From assembly GCA_034437555.1 (NCBI GenBank), contig DAOTTQ010000006.1:87332-151331 (forward strand): DNA of 64,000 nt, read 5' to 3'. Made by a program: the position numbers and the translations under genes. Shown one piece after another: positions 42,353 to 50,762 of this stretch. Numbering within the stretch: the first letter of the stretch is position 1; each line of letters opens with the position of its first letter. The DNA is from JANWYT01 sp034437555 (GTDB lineage Bacteria > Chloroflexota > Anaerolineae > Aggregatilineales > Phototrophicaceae). The notes below the pieces were generated by a model that was given only the letters and a program-made list of their open reading frames with translations, was not told the DNA's origin and did no database searches.

Positions 42353-43681
42353 GTGGTGGTAGCAAGAAGGCGGTCTGTTTCTGAACCGCAGTACACCCGC
42401 GATGACGTTATCGCACTTAGCACGAATAACCAAGAACCCGCATGGCTACAAGAGGCGCGTTTGTCTGCTTGGAGCGTGTATGAAGCCTTGCCCATGCCCG
42501 CAATGGAAGAAGAATGGCGCAGAACCGATTACCGTCATATTCATTGGGATGAGGCGTCCCCAACAGTTTCACCTAATGGGGTTGCCGTGGACGTTGTCCC
42601 ACAAAAGAATCTAGAACCCTTGATCGGCGACAAACAGGGTGGCTTGATGGTTTTTGTGGATGGCAAGCTGGTTCATCATGAGCTGGCAGAGGAATTAAAA
42701 GCGCAGGGCGTTATTTTTACAGACCTGCTAAGTGCAGCAAAAGACCATACCGAGCTAGTACGTGAAAACCTAATGACCAAAGCAGTGCGCCCCACGGACG
42801 GTAAGTTTGCAGCCCTTCATGGCGCATTGTGGACGTATGGCGTTTTTGTGCATGTTCCTCGCAACCAAGCGATTGAATTACCATTGCATGTGGTGATCTA
42901 CAACACAAAGCCCGGCGCAAACTTGGGGCATGTGCTGGTTCATTTGGCAGAAAACGCACAAGCAACTCTACAAGTAGAGTATGCTTCGGGCGAAATTAGC
43001 ACGCACGCTTCATATATTGGTGTAACCGAACTTATTGCTGGTGATGCGTCCAACTTGCGTTACGTGGCACTGCAAGATTGGAATCGGCAAACCTATGAGT
43101 TTACTCATCAACGTGCTTTGGTAGGGCGCGATGCCAATTTAGACTGGATTATTGGCACAATGGGTAGCCGTTTGACTAAAACATTCATTGAAGCGGATGT
43201 GGTGGGTAAAGGCGGAACAGCGCGAGTATCGGGTTTCTTCTTTGCAGATAAGAACCAATTCTTTGACCTTGATACTCAACAAAACCATAATGCGCCCCTT
43301 ACCGTCTCAGACTTGTTATTTAAGGGTGCGGCAAAGGACAATGCGCGTACACTATGGCAGGGTATGATTAAATCTTTGCCACAAATGCAAAAGATTGACG
43401 GTTATCAAGTGTGCCGTAACCTCGTTCTAAGTGATGATGCTCGTATGGATAGCATTCCCGGCTTAGAAATTGAGGCGGATGATGTCATGTGTTCTCATGC
43501 CGCCACTTTTGGCACATTAGAAGAACACATCATTTTCTACTTGATGAGCCGCGGTATTGAACGCCCGATGGCAGAGTTGATGGTTATTGATGGTTTCTTT
43601 GACGAACTTCTTCAGCGCGTGCCATTTGAGCGCGTAAGAGACCGCCTTAAAGAGGCAATCGAAGCTAAGATTATGAGCTAA
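42353..43681 (+). CDS. sufD: Fe-S cluster assembly protein SufD
   Basis: SufB paralog that completes the scaffold. The 442 residues include EPAWLQEARLSAWSVYEALP, HGALWTYGVFVHVPRNQAIE, the SufD hallmark ADKNQFFDLDTQQNHNAP, GMIKSLPQMQKIDGYQ and the end LEIEADDVMCSHAATFGTLE with the conserved Cys/His region that pairs with SufB. GTG at 42353 is the start with AAGGAG upstream; GTG 42356 is an alternative. A terminator-like hairpin follows before sufS. Confidence 0.96.
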   Translation: MVVARRRSVSEPQYTRDDVIALSTNNQEPAWLQEARLSAWSVYEALPMPAMEEEWRRTDYRHIHWDEASPTVSPNGVAVDVVPQKNLEPLIGDKQGGLMVFVDGKLVHHELAEELKAQGVIFTDLLSAAKDHTELVRENLMTKAVRPTDGKFAALHGALWTYGVFVHVPRNQAIELPLHVVIYNTKPGANLGHVLVHLAENAQATLQVEYASGEISTHASYIGVTELIAGDASNLRYVALQDWNRQTYEFTHQRALVGRDANLDWIIGTMGSRLTKTFIEADVVGKGGTARVSGFFFADKNQFFDLDTQQNHNAPLTVSDLLFKGAAKDNARTLWQGMIKSLPQMQKIDGYQVCRNLVLSDDARMDSIPGLEIEADDVMCSHAATFGTLEEHIIFYLMSRGIERPMAELMVIDGFFDELLQRVPFERVRDRLKEAIEAKIMS

Positions 43682-43687
43682 AACAGA

Positions 43688-43711
43688 AGGGCGCGATATG
43701 CGCCCTTTTTT
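43688..43711 (+). terminator. Intrinsic terminator between sufD and sufS
   Basis: AGGGCGC (43688-43694), five-base loop, GCGCCCT (43700-43706), then a T run and TAT. It is 27 bases ahead of sufS, so some transcripts probably end here. Confidence 0.8.
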
Positions 43712-43738
43712 ATAGGTAACACATTAAAGAGGTGAACC

Positions 43739-44962
43739 ATGTATAACGTCCAACAAATCCGCGAAGACTTCCCCATTCTAAAGCAATTTCATCATGATGA
43801 CGTGCCACTGATTTACCTAGATAACGCCGCCTCTAGCCAAAAACCTCGCCAGGTGATTGAACAAATTGACCGCTACTATCGTGAATATCATGCCAACGTT
43901 CATCGTGGGATTCACAAGCTGAGTGAACAAGCTACTGAAGCCTATGAGGGCGCACGCAAAAAAGTACAACGCTTTATTGGTGCTAAAAGCTGGCGTGAAG
44001 TTATTTTTACGCGAGGCACAACCGAAAGTGTAAACCTTGTTGCCCAAACATGGGGTAGAGAGAATCTAAAAGTCAGTGACGTGGTGCTATCGACGGTGAT
44101 GGAACATCACGCTAATATTGTGCCTTGGCAAATCTTAGCAAGCGAGAAGGGCTTTTCGCTGCGGTTTGTGCCGCTTAACGCAGATGGCACGCTAGATATG
44201 GATGCTTATAAGCGCATTTTGGCTGAAGGAAATGTAAAACTCGTATTGGTGACACACTGCTCTAATGTGTTGGCAACCATTAACCCTGTGCAAGAGATGG
44301 CAAAATTGGCACATGAGGCGGGTGCGCTTATTTTGGTAGATGCGGCGCAAAGTGTGCCACATTTGCCCCTAAATGTGCAAACTTTAGACGCGGACTTTTT
44401 AGCGTTTAGTAGCCATAAAATGCTAGGTGCAACAGGTGTGGGTATTCTTTACGGCAAGCGTGATTTGCTAGAGGAAATGCCTGTTTGGCAGGGTGGCGGA
44501 GACATGATTGCCGAAGTTACGTTAGAGGGGTTTGTGGCGAATGATTTGCCTTACAAATTTGAGGCTGGTACACCAAGCATTGCCGAAGCTATCTCTCTTG
44601 GATATGCAGTAGATTATTTGGAAACACTATCAATGCCAGATATTCATGCCCACTGCCAGAATGTGACGGCGTATGCTTATCAGCGACTTTCTGACATGGC
44701 GGGGATTACAACCTACGGACATGCTAAAGAGCGTGGTTCTGTGGTAGCTTTTACTGTAGAGGGTGTTCATGCACATGATGTTGCACAGCTACTAGATAGC
44801 CAAGGTGTTGCTGTAAGGGCAGGTCATCACTGCGCGATGCCATTGCACCAACATTTGGGTATTAGTGCTTCTGTACGCGCGAGTTTTTATATATATAGCA
44901 CCCTTGAAGAAGTGGATGTTTTGGTGCGTGCGTTACACCATGCCAAGAAATTTGCATTATAG
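43739..44962 (+). CDS. sufS: Cysteine desulphurase SufS
   Basis: PLP enzyme that draws sulphur from cysteine as an enzyme persulphide for cluster assembly. In the 407 residues: IYLDNAASSQKPRQVIEQ, HANVHRGIHKLSEQAT, TRGTTESVNLVAQTWG, the PLP lysine in AFSSHKMLGATGVG, and the catalytic Cys in VRAGHHCAMPLHQHLG. These place it in the type II (SufS/CsdA) class. SufU follows immediately and is the usual sulphur acceptor in organisms lacking SufE. AGAGGTG precedes the ATG. Confidence 0.97.
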   Translation: MYNVQQIREDFPILKQFHHDDVPLIYLDNAASSQKPRQVIEQIDRYYREYHANVHRGIHKLSEQATEAYEGARKKVQRFIGAKSWREVIFTRGTTESVNLVAQTWGRENLKVSDVVLSTVMEHHANIVPWQILASEKGFSLRFVPLNADGTLDMDAYKRILAEGNVKLVLVTHCSNVLATINPVQEMAKLAHEAGALILVDAAQSVPHLPLNVQTLDADFLAFSSHKMLGATGVGILYGKRDLLEEMPVWQGGGDMIAEVTLEGFVANDLPYKFEAGTPSIAEAISLGYAVDYLETLSMPDIHAHCQNVTAYAYQRLSDMAGITTYGHAKERGSVVAFTVEGVHAHDVAQLLDSQGVAVRAGHHCAMPLHQHLGISASVRASFYIYSTLEEVDVLVRALHHAKKFAL

Positions 44963-44974
44963 GAGTGAGGTAAC

Positions 44975-45376
44975 ATGGACGATTTTTACAGAGAGAACAT
45001 CCTAGACCATGCCCGCCATCGCCGAAACTGGGGTTTGCTAGAGCCTAATCAGTTTGACCATCACGAGCATAACCCACTATGTGGCGATAGCCTACGCCTA
45101 ACGCTTAAAATAGACGAGAATGGGGTTATTCAAGAAGTGGGGTGGGCGGGGGATGGATGCGCCATTAGCCAAGCCTCTGCTTCTATGCTGGGTGAGGAAC
45201 TCGTCGGGATGCGCCTTGAGGACGCTAAGAAACTAGACAAGCAAGTTATTTTTGACATGATTGGCATCTCTTTAACGATTAACCGCGTAAAGTGTGCCAC
45301 ATTGTCCTTAAAAACTCTTATTGTGGGGGCATACGGCAAGCAAATATGGGAGGCAATAGAAGATAACAATGGGTGA
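44975..45376 (+). CDS. sufU: SufU-type sulphur-transfer protein
   Basis: Zn-dependent sulphur acceptor for SufS. The 133-residue protein has DDFYRENILDHARHRRNWG, then the three conserved Cys in HNPLCGDSLRLTL, DGCAISQASASML and VKCATLSLKTL, with the neighbouring Asp. Placement directly after sufS supports the SufU assignment rather than an IscU scaffold. Eight bases overlap the Rieske gene. Confidence 0.93.
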   Translation: MDDFYRENILDHARHRRNWGLLEPNQFDHHEHNPLCGDSLRLTLKIDENGVIQEVGWAGDGCAISQASASMLGEELVGMRLEDAKKLDKQVIFDMIGISLTINRVKCATLSLKTLIVGAYGKQIWEAIEDNNG

Positions 45377-45695
45377 GTTTATTACCATTTGTCCTGTGAG
45401 TGAGATTCCTGAGGGGCAACGCGAAGTTTTTGATGTGAATGGGCGTTGGGTGGCTATTTTCTGTGTAAGTGAGCGTTACTATGCTATTGAGGACGTTTGT
45501 ACACATGATGGGCAAACATTGACCGAAAACGCAAAAGGTCAGCCTGTACCGTTGGATGGCTACGAGATAGAATGTCCTCGCCATGGCGCAAGATTTGATA
45601 TTCGTAATGGCAAGGTACTTAGTGCGCCAGCACTAACTGATGTGCGTCGCTACGAAGTGCGCGTTCATGACGGGCAAATTGAAATTAAAGCGTAA
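45369..45695 (+). CDS. Rieske [2Fe-2S] ferredoxin-like protein
   Basis: A 108-residue stand-alone Rieske domain. Both halves of the cluster site are present: VCTHDGQTL (Cys-x-His) and IECPRHGARFDI (Cys-x-x-His). Such proteins resemble the ferredoxin subunit of non-haem oxygenases, and similar genes recur at the end of suf operons. Whether it is an electron donor for cluster assembly or only a client is unknown. It overlaps sufU by eight bases, so it is co-translated. No oxygenase gene is nearby. Confidence 0.9.
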   Translation: MGEFITICPVSEIPEGQREVFDVNGRWVAIFCVSERYYAIEDVCTHDGQTLTENAKGQPVPLDGYEIECPRHGARFDIRNGKVLSAPALTDVRRYEVRVHDGQIEIKA

Positions 45696-45709
45696 ATGGG
45701 AGCAGAAGT

Positions 45710-46465
45710 GTGCTGGATTTGAAGGCGTTATACGGCGATAAAACACTCGTCTTTGGGCATCGTGGGGCGCGTGCTTATGCGCCAATGAACACATTGGTTT
45801 CGTTTGAGTTGGCTTTATCACAAGGGGCGCAAGGTATAGAACTGGATGTTCATCGCTCTAAAGATGGGGTTGCTGTTGTCATTCATGATTTTACGGTGGA
45901 TGCCACCACAAACGGCAACGGGCTTGTGGGCGAGATGACATTAGCAGAACTTAAAGCACTGGACGCGGGGTCGTGGTTTAGTGAAGACTATGTGGGCGTG
46001 TCTGTGCCAACCCTTGATGAGGTTTTTGAAACCATGGGACATCGCACGTTTATCAATGTAGAAATAAAGTCTTTATACCAAGAGGCGACAGACGGTGTAG
46101 AGGAGTGCGTGGCAGAGTGCATCAGACACCATAACATGGTAGACCGCGTGATTTTATCCTCATTTAATCCGTATACGCTTTTACGATTTAGGAAAATTTT
46201 GCCTGATGTTGCTATTGGTGTGTTATATGATTTGTCAGTTCCTGTGGACACATTGAATATTTTGAGTAATTTCCAATATGAGGCATATCATCCACACTAC
46301 GCACGCATCACACCAGAAATGGTAACCGCAGAGCGCGAGAACGGGCATTTTATTAATACATGGACAGTCAATGAGCCTAGTGATGCAAAAAGACTGCGTT
46401 CTTGGGGTGTGAACTGTCTCATTACAGACAAGCCCGATGTCATTTTGGAAGCACTGGCTGAATAG
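45710..46465 (+). CDS. Glycerophosphodiester phosphodiesterase
   Basis: Hydrolyses glycerophosphodiesters to glycerol 3-phosphate and an alcohol. The 251-residue TIM barrel has the catalytic HRGARAYAPMNTL, ELDVHRSKDGVAVVIHDFTV with metal-binding residues, the INVEIKS strand and the end FINTWTVNEPSDAKRL. No signal peptide, so cytoplasmic. GTG at 45710 is the start (GGGAG upstream). It lies 14 bases after the Rieske gene and probably shares the transcript, though it has no known link to Fe-S work. Confidence 0.92.
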   Translation: MLDLKALYGDKTLVFGHRGARAYAPMNTLVSFELALSQGAQGIELDVHRSKDGVAVVIHDFTVDATTNGNGLVGEMTLAELKALDAGSWFSEDYVGVSVPTLDEVFETMGHRTFINVEIKSLYQEATDGVEECVAECIRHHNMVDRVILSSFNPYTLLRFRKILPDVAIGVLYDLSVPVDTLNILSNFQYEAYHPHYARITPEMVTAERENGHFINTWTVNEPSDAKRLRSWGVNCLITDKPDVILEALAE

Positions 46466-46506
46466 GAAGTTTTCTGTAAAAAACCCCTAGATTTTTTCTC
46501 CGCTTG

Positions 46507-46515
46507 TGCTATAAT
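46507..46515 (+). promoter_or_regulatory. Extended -10 promoter of tRNA-His
   Basis: TGCTATAAT at 46507-46515, 11 bases before the tRNA; identical to the box ahead of the 24.8-kb sensor kinase. Confidence 0.72.
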
Positions 46516-46526
46516 TTTCAGCATAT

Positions 46527-46599
46527 GGTGGATATAGCTCAATGGCAGAGTACCTGATTGTGGTTCAGGCTGTTGTGGGTTCGAGTCCCATTATCCACC
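46527..46599 (+). tRNA. tRNA-His, anticodon GTG
   Basis: Acceptor GTGGATA/TATCCAC with an extra 5' G (46527) opposite C73 (46599), the hallmark of tRNA-His. D-arm AGCTCAATGGCAGAGT, anticodon stem CCTGA/TCAGG with loop TTGTGGT (anticodon GTG), and T-arm GTGGGTTCGAGTCCCAT. CCA is not fully encoded. Confidence 0.96.
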
Positions 46600-46605
46600 C
46601 AAATT

Positions 46606-46640
46606 AAAAAGACTTGCTTTCAAAGCAGGTCTTTTTTTGT
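46606..46640. terminator. Bidirectional terminator after tRNA-His
   Basis: GACTTGCTT and AAGCAGGTC (one T-G pair) with a three-base loop, A run before and TTTTTTTG after; serves the tRNA and the converging SRPBCC gene. Confidence 0.88.
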
Positions 46641-46642
46641 TT

Positions 46643-47980
46643 CTAAGGGAGATTCTTAGGATAACGTAGGCGTATAAGCCTTGAGCGCAGAATCCAACGT
46701 AAGCCCACACGATTTGGTACAAATGGGGTAACATCTGGCACAAGAACTACGTTAATCTCCAGTGTTTCGCGGGTTTTTTTAGACTCTTCAATTGCTACTT
46801 CAACGGCTTTTACTTCATCCGTTGTAAGTTGTGGCACTTCGTCAGTGATAACCGTTGGGGATATGCTTTCACTTGGAATTGCAAGTACAGCTTCTATATT
46901 GGCTGTAATTTCTGCTTCACGAACACTACGCATTTCTTGTGTTTCGCTTGGCTTCGGAATCCCGAACAAATCAAAAACGTTAATAGTCGCCGTGTCGCGC
47001 TTGTCTAATGGCATGATGGGCTTTGTGGGTTCTGGTATAGCAGGCACATCTGTTACCACAGGTGCACTCTCTTGAGGCGCGCTGAGTGCGTGCTTTGGCA
47101 ATTCTTCAGCCACAGTTTCGGGCGTTGTAAGGACAATTGGAGGCGTTGCTGGCTCCAGGGGTAAAGTAGGCGCAGGAACAGGGGTTGAGGGTTGTACAAC
47201 AGCGGGTATCTCTGAGACTTTCTTCAAGAAAGAAGGCTCGTCTGGTGTCAATGCGCTTGAAAATGATAGCGGTGCGGGTTGTTCTATTTTTGCCACTTCG
47301 CCTGTTGCAAGGTTTGGACGAGTGTCATCATCCTTTGGTGGTGGTTCTACAATGCTAACGGGGCGTGCATAAATGGCGTTCTCGTCAGGTTTGGGCTGAT
47401 TTACGGGCAAGGGTAGCGGCTTGGGATTGGTTTCATCGGCAGACGTTGTGCCTGTGCCATAGCGAGGCTTATAATTTACGCGGTCTTCGTAGTTTAGCGC
47501 GTCTTTCATTGTAGCTTTGACGCTGACGGGGTCAACTTCGTTGAAGGAATCCTTCGCGTAGCGGTATAAAACACGCAGGCTTTCTACGATGGTGTTATCA
47601 AGGCTTCTTTTTGCGCCAAGCGCGTTTCTAATACCACCAATAAAGCCACCTAGCTCATAGGTGAACGCCCATTGGACGACTGTGCCATCGGGTGTTTCTT
47701 GCAGACGAATTCGCCCCTTGTTGGATTCAAACGATGTGCCATCGACAAGGTGGTATTCAAAGCCCAGTCGCTCGTACCATGCGGTTACTTCAGCGACAAC
47801 TTCGCGTCCATTGGCATCTTTGTAACGCCAACGCATTCCCTGACCACGTAAAGCGTTAAGGTAGGAAACACTCTTACAGTTTACTTGCCATTTGGGGTTT
47901 GCCTCGATATTACCGATGACACTCCAAACAGCAGTAGCCGAAACAGGGATAAGAATAGCATGATCAATGGTATTTTTCAT
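46643..47980 (-). CDS. SRPBCC (START-like) domain protein with long Pro-rich region
   Basis: A 445-residue protein. Residues ~1-150 form a polyketide-cyclase/SRPBCC-like domain (VSATAVWSVIGNIEANPKWQ and GRIRLQETPDGTVVQWAFTY), a fold that holds hydrophobic ligands. Residues ~180-350 are low complexity, rich in Pro, Glu, Thr and Val, probably disordered. The C-terminus (ETLEINVVLVPDVTPFVP, then RVGLRWILRSRLIRLRYPK) is basic and may bind membrane or nucleic acid. Ligand and role unknown. Confidence 0.72.
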   Translation of the reverse strand: MKNTIDHAILIPVSATAVWSVIGNIEANPKWQVNCKSVSYLNALRGQGMRWRYKDANGREVVAEVTAWYERLGFEYHLVDGTSFESNKGRIRLQETPDGTVVQWAFTYELGGFIGGIRNALGAKRSLDNTIVESLRVLYRYAKDSFNEVDPVSVKATMKDALNYEDRVNYKPRYGTGTTSADETNPKPLPLPVNQPKPDENAIYARPVSIVEPPPKDDDTRPNLATGEVAKIEQPAPLSFSSALTPDEPSFLKKVSEIPAVVQPSTPVPAPTLPLEPATPPIVLTTPETVAEELPKHALSAPQESAPVVTDVPAIPEPTKPIMPLDKRDTATINVFDLFGIPKPSETQEMRSVREAEITANIEAVLAIPSESISPTVITDEVPQLTTDEVKAVEVAIEESKKTRETLEINVVLVPDVTPFVPNRVGLRWILRSRLIRLRYPKNLP

Positions 47981-48066
47981 GGCAATACTTCTAGTTTGTC
48001 GTGACCTATAATCAACTCTATGTTACACTAAAGATTAGATTGTAGCCAATATAAGCGAAAAAGAAC

Positions 48067-48345
48067 ATGCCAGAACCCATTATCACATTTGCTTTTATTT
48101 TAGCCACATTGCTTGGTGCGCTCTTTCACTTAATTGTGGGTGGAGACGCACGCCGTCTTGCTATCTTTCTATTTGCAGGATGGGCAGGGTTTTTACTAGG
48201 GCATGTGTTGGGTACTTCTTTGGGTATCGATTGGCTGATGATTGGTGAATTAAGGATGTTTTCTGCAACAATTGGTGCGCTATTTACATTATTTGTCGCA
48301 TATATTTTTACCTCGACTCGTTCACAAGGGCGTACAACACGCTAA
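48067..48345 (+). CDS. Small membrane protein of unknown function
   Basis: A 92-residue protein with three probable helices (~4-22, 31-52 and 64-82), the first two being Gly-rich (LATLLGALFHLIVGG, FAGWAGFLLGHVLG). No domain is recognised. It heads a run of three small plus-strand membrane-associated genes spaced by 8 and 40 bases, so the three may act together. Confidence 0.6.
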   Translation: MPEPIITFAFILATLLGALFHLIVGGDARRLAIFLFAGWAGFLLGHVLGTSLGIDWLMIGELRMFSATIGALFTLFVAYIFTSTRSQGRTTR

Positions 48346-48353
48346 GGTATTTT

Positions 48354-48803
48354 ATGACCCAAGTTGCTTCCCAGACCTCAAGGTGGACACTAACCCGTAT
48401 TATTACGTTGTCTGCCATTGCTTTGATTGCGTTTTTGATTTTGTTGGTGGTGGGTGCTGTGATATTGGTGCGCATAGATACACCAGTAACAGTTGCGATG
48501 TTCGCCTATATTCGTGATGTGTTGTCGGTGTTTTTGGTGACACAGTGTATTATCATCGTGGCGTGCCTAGGAATTCTTATCCTACAAGTTGCGCGATTCT
48601 TTAACTTGTTACGTAGTGAAGTAAAACCCATTACAGAGGATGTGAAAGAAGCGACCCAAGCCATTCGTACCTCTGCCGAGTTTGTAGGCAGGCGTGCTGT
48701 TAGCCCTACAATCCGCCTACAAGCGTTTTTCTCGGCATTTTCAACATTCACCCGCGAGGCGTTTCGTTTTTCGCGTCTATTCAAGCGCACACCAAAAGAA
48801 TAG
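48354..48803 (+). CDS. Two-helix membrane protein of unknown function
   Basis: A 149-residue protein with helices at ~18-42 (TLSAIALIAFLILLVVGAVI) and ~60-85 (FLVTQCIIIVACLGILILQV), then an amphipathic region (VKPITEDVKEATQAIRTSAE) and a basic end. The arrangement resembles small DUF948/YtxH-type stress-envelope proteins, but no exact family is assigned. It is eight bases after the previous gene. Confidence 0.6.
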   Translation: MTQVASQTSRWTLTRIITLSAIALIAFLILLVVGAVILVRIDTPVTVAMFAYIRDVLSVFLVTQCIIIVACLGILILQVARFFNLLRSEVKPITEDVKEATQAIRTSAEFVGRRAVSPTIRLQAFFSAFSTFTREAFRFSRLFKRTPKE

Positions 48804-48843
48804 ATTGTATTTTAGCGGTCAATAAACAATCGGAGATTATGCG

Positions 48844-49059
48844 ATGTTTTGGGGTGTATTTTTGGGTTTTGTTACAGGAAGTCTGCTGGGGCTGTGGTAT
48901 TTGCCTAGCGAAGTTTTGAAAGCTCGCCGTCAGGCACTGGATAGTACGATGCAATTGCGTCACCAAGTAGAACCGTCACAAGTGATTGCGGATAGCTTGG
49001 CAGAGGGGAAAGCCCTTGCCAAGCAAAAACAGCAAGAGGTTACATCCGCAAAACCTTAA
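48844..49059 (+). CDS. YtxH-like small membrane-anchored protein
   Basis: A 71-residue protein with a single N-terminal glycine-rich helix (GVFLGFVTGSLLGLWYLPSE) followed by a charged coiled-coil tail, the plan of YtxH/gas-vesicle-like proteins linked to general stress in other bacteria. GGAG precedes the ATG. Its 3' end overlaps that of the converging nnr gene by 20 bases. Function is not established. Confidence 0.6.
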   Translation: MFWGVFLGFVTGSLLGLWYLPSEVLKARRQALDSTMQLRHQVEPSQVIADSLAEGKALAKQKQQEVTSAKP

Positions 49060-50659
49060 AAACGTTTTCTATCTCGTTTAGAATGTCGCGGGCAATTGTG
49101 CTTCTAGGATGTCGTTTTTCTCCTGTGAGCTTGCCCGCCAGACCGTGACTATATGCGCCCACAAGGGCTGCCTGATGGCTAGGTAATCCTTGTGCGAGAA
49201 AACCGCCTATCATTCCTGCCAAAACATCCCCTGTGCCTGCTGTGGCAAGCGCATCTGTTTTGAAGGGCAGTGCTACCACATCACCCTCTGAATTTGCAAT
49301 GAGGGTATGCGCCCCTTTGAGAACGACCGTGACACCCCATTCTTTTGCCTTTTCAGCCACAATATCCCAACGGTTCGCCAAGATGAACGATGTTTCTTGC
49401 TGGCATAACCTTGCCATTTCGGTGGGGTGCGGGGTTAATATGGCATCATGTGGAATAAGTAAATGCCATTGCGGAATTACACTAAGCAAATTTAGGGCAT
49501 CTGCGTCTAAGACTAGCGCATTAGTTAGCTTGGGTAAAATGTCTTTGAGAAACTGTAATGTAGAAGGGGCTTGCCCTATACCACATCCGATGAGAACAGA
49601 ATCTACACCCGACAAGTAAGGCTCAATTTCGTTAAGTGAAGAGGGTGCGATTGCACCCTCTGTGTGCGATAGGGGAATCCACGTTGCTTCTGGAATATGG
49701 GGTGCGAGTGATGCAACAAGTGGTGCGGGGGTCGCTACCCGTACTAGCCCCGCACCAGAACGATATGCACCCTCTGTGGCTAATAACGTTGCCCCATAAT
49801 AATTTGATGACCCTGTAATGATGAGCGACTTGCCAAATGTTCCCTTATTGCTGTTTAATGTGCGTGTTGGCATTTGCGAGCGAATATGAGAGGGTGTGGC
49901 AAGATGATATTGATTAGCGTGCTTTTTGATGATTTTAGCGGGAATACTAAGGTCGTTGACACTTAAATTGCCTACCGCAGACATGCCATCTGACGAAAGA
50001 AGCCCTTTTTTAGCTACGATAAAGGTAAGTGTTTCATTGGCGTGAATGGCATTTTTATCAAGTTGTCCTGTATCTGCTTCTAGCCCGCTTGGGATGTCAA
50101 CAGCAAGGACATAAATAGGCGCAAGAGAGGGCTTATTTTGTTCGGGTTGAAAGGGAAAGGTTGTTTCATCAGATTTCGCATCATTTTCGCGCTCATGAAG
50201 TGCTTGATTGGCGGCTCTTAAGAAGCGTTGGGCTTCATCACGGATAGGCAAGCGCACCCCAATCCCAAAAAGCGCATCAACCACTACATCGGAACTCGCC
50301 ACCATGTTTTTGAGTAGCCGTTTGTCGCGGTCATCTTCAGACATAGCAACTAATAAATTGGCTTCTTTAGCCACAGCCAGATAGGGGTCTGTGGGGCGAT
50401 CTTTAAGAAGATAGAAACGCACAAGGGCGTTACTATTGGCTTGGGCGATAAAAAGACCCGCAAGAATTCCATCGCCACCATTGTTGCCGCCCCCTACAAG
50501 AATGGTAAATTTGGGGTCGGGAAGGTGGGTTGTAAGTTGCAGAGCGCGTTTGGAGATGGCTCTGCCTGCCCGTTCCATCATCTCCTCGTATGAGATTCCG
50601 CTAGCATCTGCTTCTACCTCAATGGCGCGTACTTCTGCGATGGTTGCTATTGGAATCAT
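49040..50659 (-). CDS. nnr: Bifunctional NAD(P)HX epimerase/dehydratase
   Basis: Repairs hydrated NADH and NADPH in one two-domain protein of 539 residues. Residues ~1-225 are the YjeF_N epimerase (ILVGGGNNGGDGILAGL, DVVVDALFGIGVRLPI, VDIPSGLEADTGQL); residues ~245-539 are the ADP/ATP-dependent dehydratase (NKGTFGKSLIITGSSNYYGA, LDADALNLL, LTPHPTEMARL, KGAHTLIANSEG, TDALATAGTGDVLAGMIGGF). Both active sites look intact. It is separated from the upstream polyprenyl synthase by a terminator, so it is probably transcribed alone. Confidence 0.94.
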   Translation of the reverse strand: MIPIATIAEVRAIEVEADASGISYEEMMERAGRAISKRALQLTTHLPDPKFTILVGGGNNGGDGILAGLFIAQANSNALVRFYLLKDRPTDPYLAVAKEANLLVAMSEDDRDKRLLKNMVASSDVVVDALFGIGVRLPIRDEAQRFLRAANQALHERENDAKSDETTFPFQPEQNKPSLAPIYVLAVDIPSGLEADTGQLDKNAIHANETLTFIVAKKGLLSSDGMSAVGNLSVNDLSIPAKIIKKHANQYHLATPSHIRSQMPTRTLNSNKGTFGKSLIITGSSNYYGATLLATEGAYRSGAGLVRVATPAPLVASLAPHIPEATWIPLSHTEGAIAPSSLNEIEPYLSGVDSVLIGCGIGQAPSTLQFLKDILPKLTNALVLDADALNLLSVIPQWHLLIPHDAILTPHPTEMARLCQQETSFILANRWDIVAEKAKEWGVTVVLKGAHTLIANSEGDVVALPFKTDALATAGTGDVLAGMIGGFLAQGLPSHQAALVGAYSHGLAGKLTGEKRHPRSTIARDILNEIENVFKVLRM

Positions 50660-50711
50660 GAGTTTGTCACCTTTTTTGTAATTTTTCTTGATACGATGCT
50701 AATGGAGAAAT

Positions 50712-50740
50712 CAAAAAGCGCAACAGTGAGGTTGCGCTTT
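50712..50740 (-). terminator. Intrinsic terminator of the polyprenyl synthase gene
   Basis: Minus strand AAAGCGCAAC, six-base loop, GTTGCGCTTT, running on into TTTGA; 23 bases after the stop codon. Confidence 0.85.
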
Positions 50741-50762
50741 AAGTATAGCTTACTAAAAGGGA

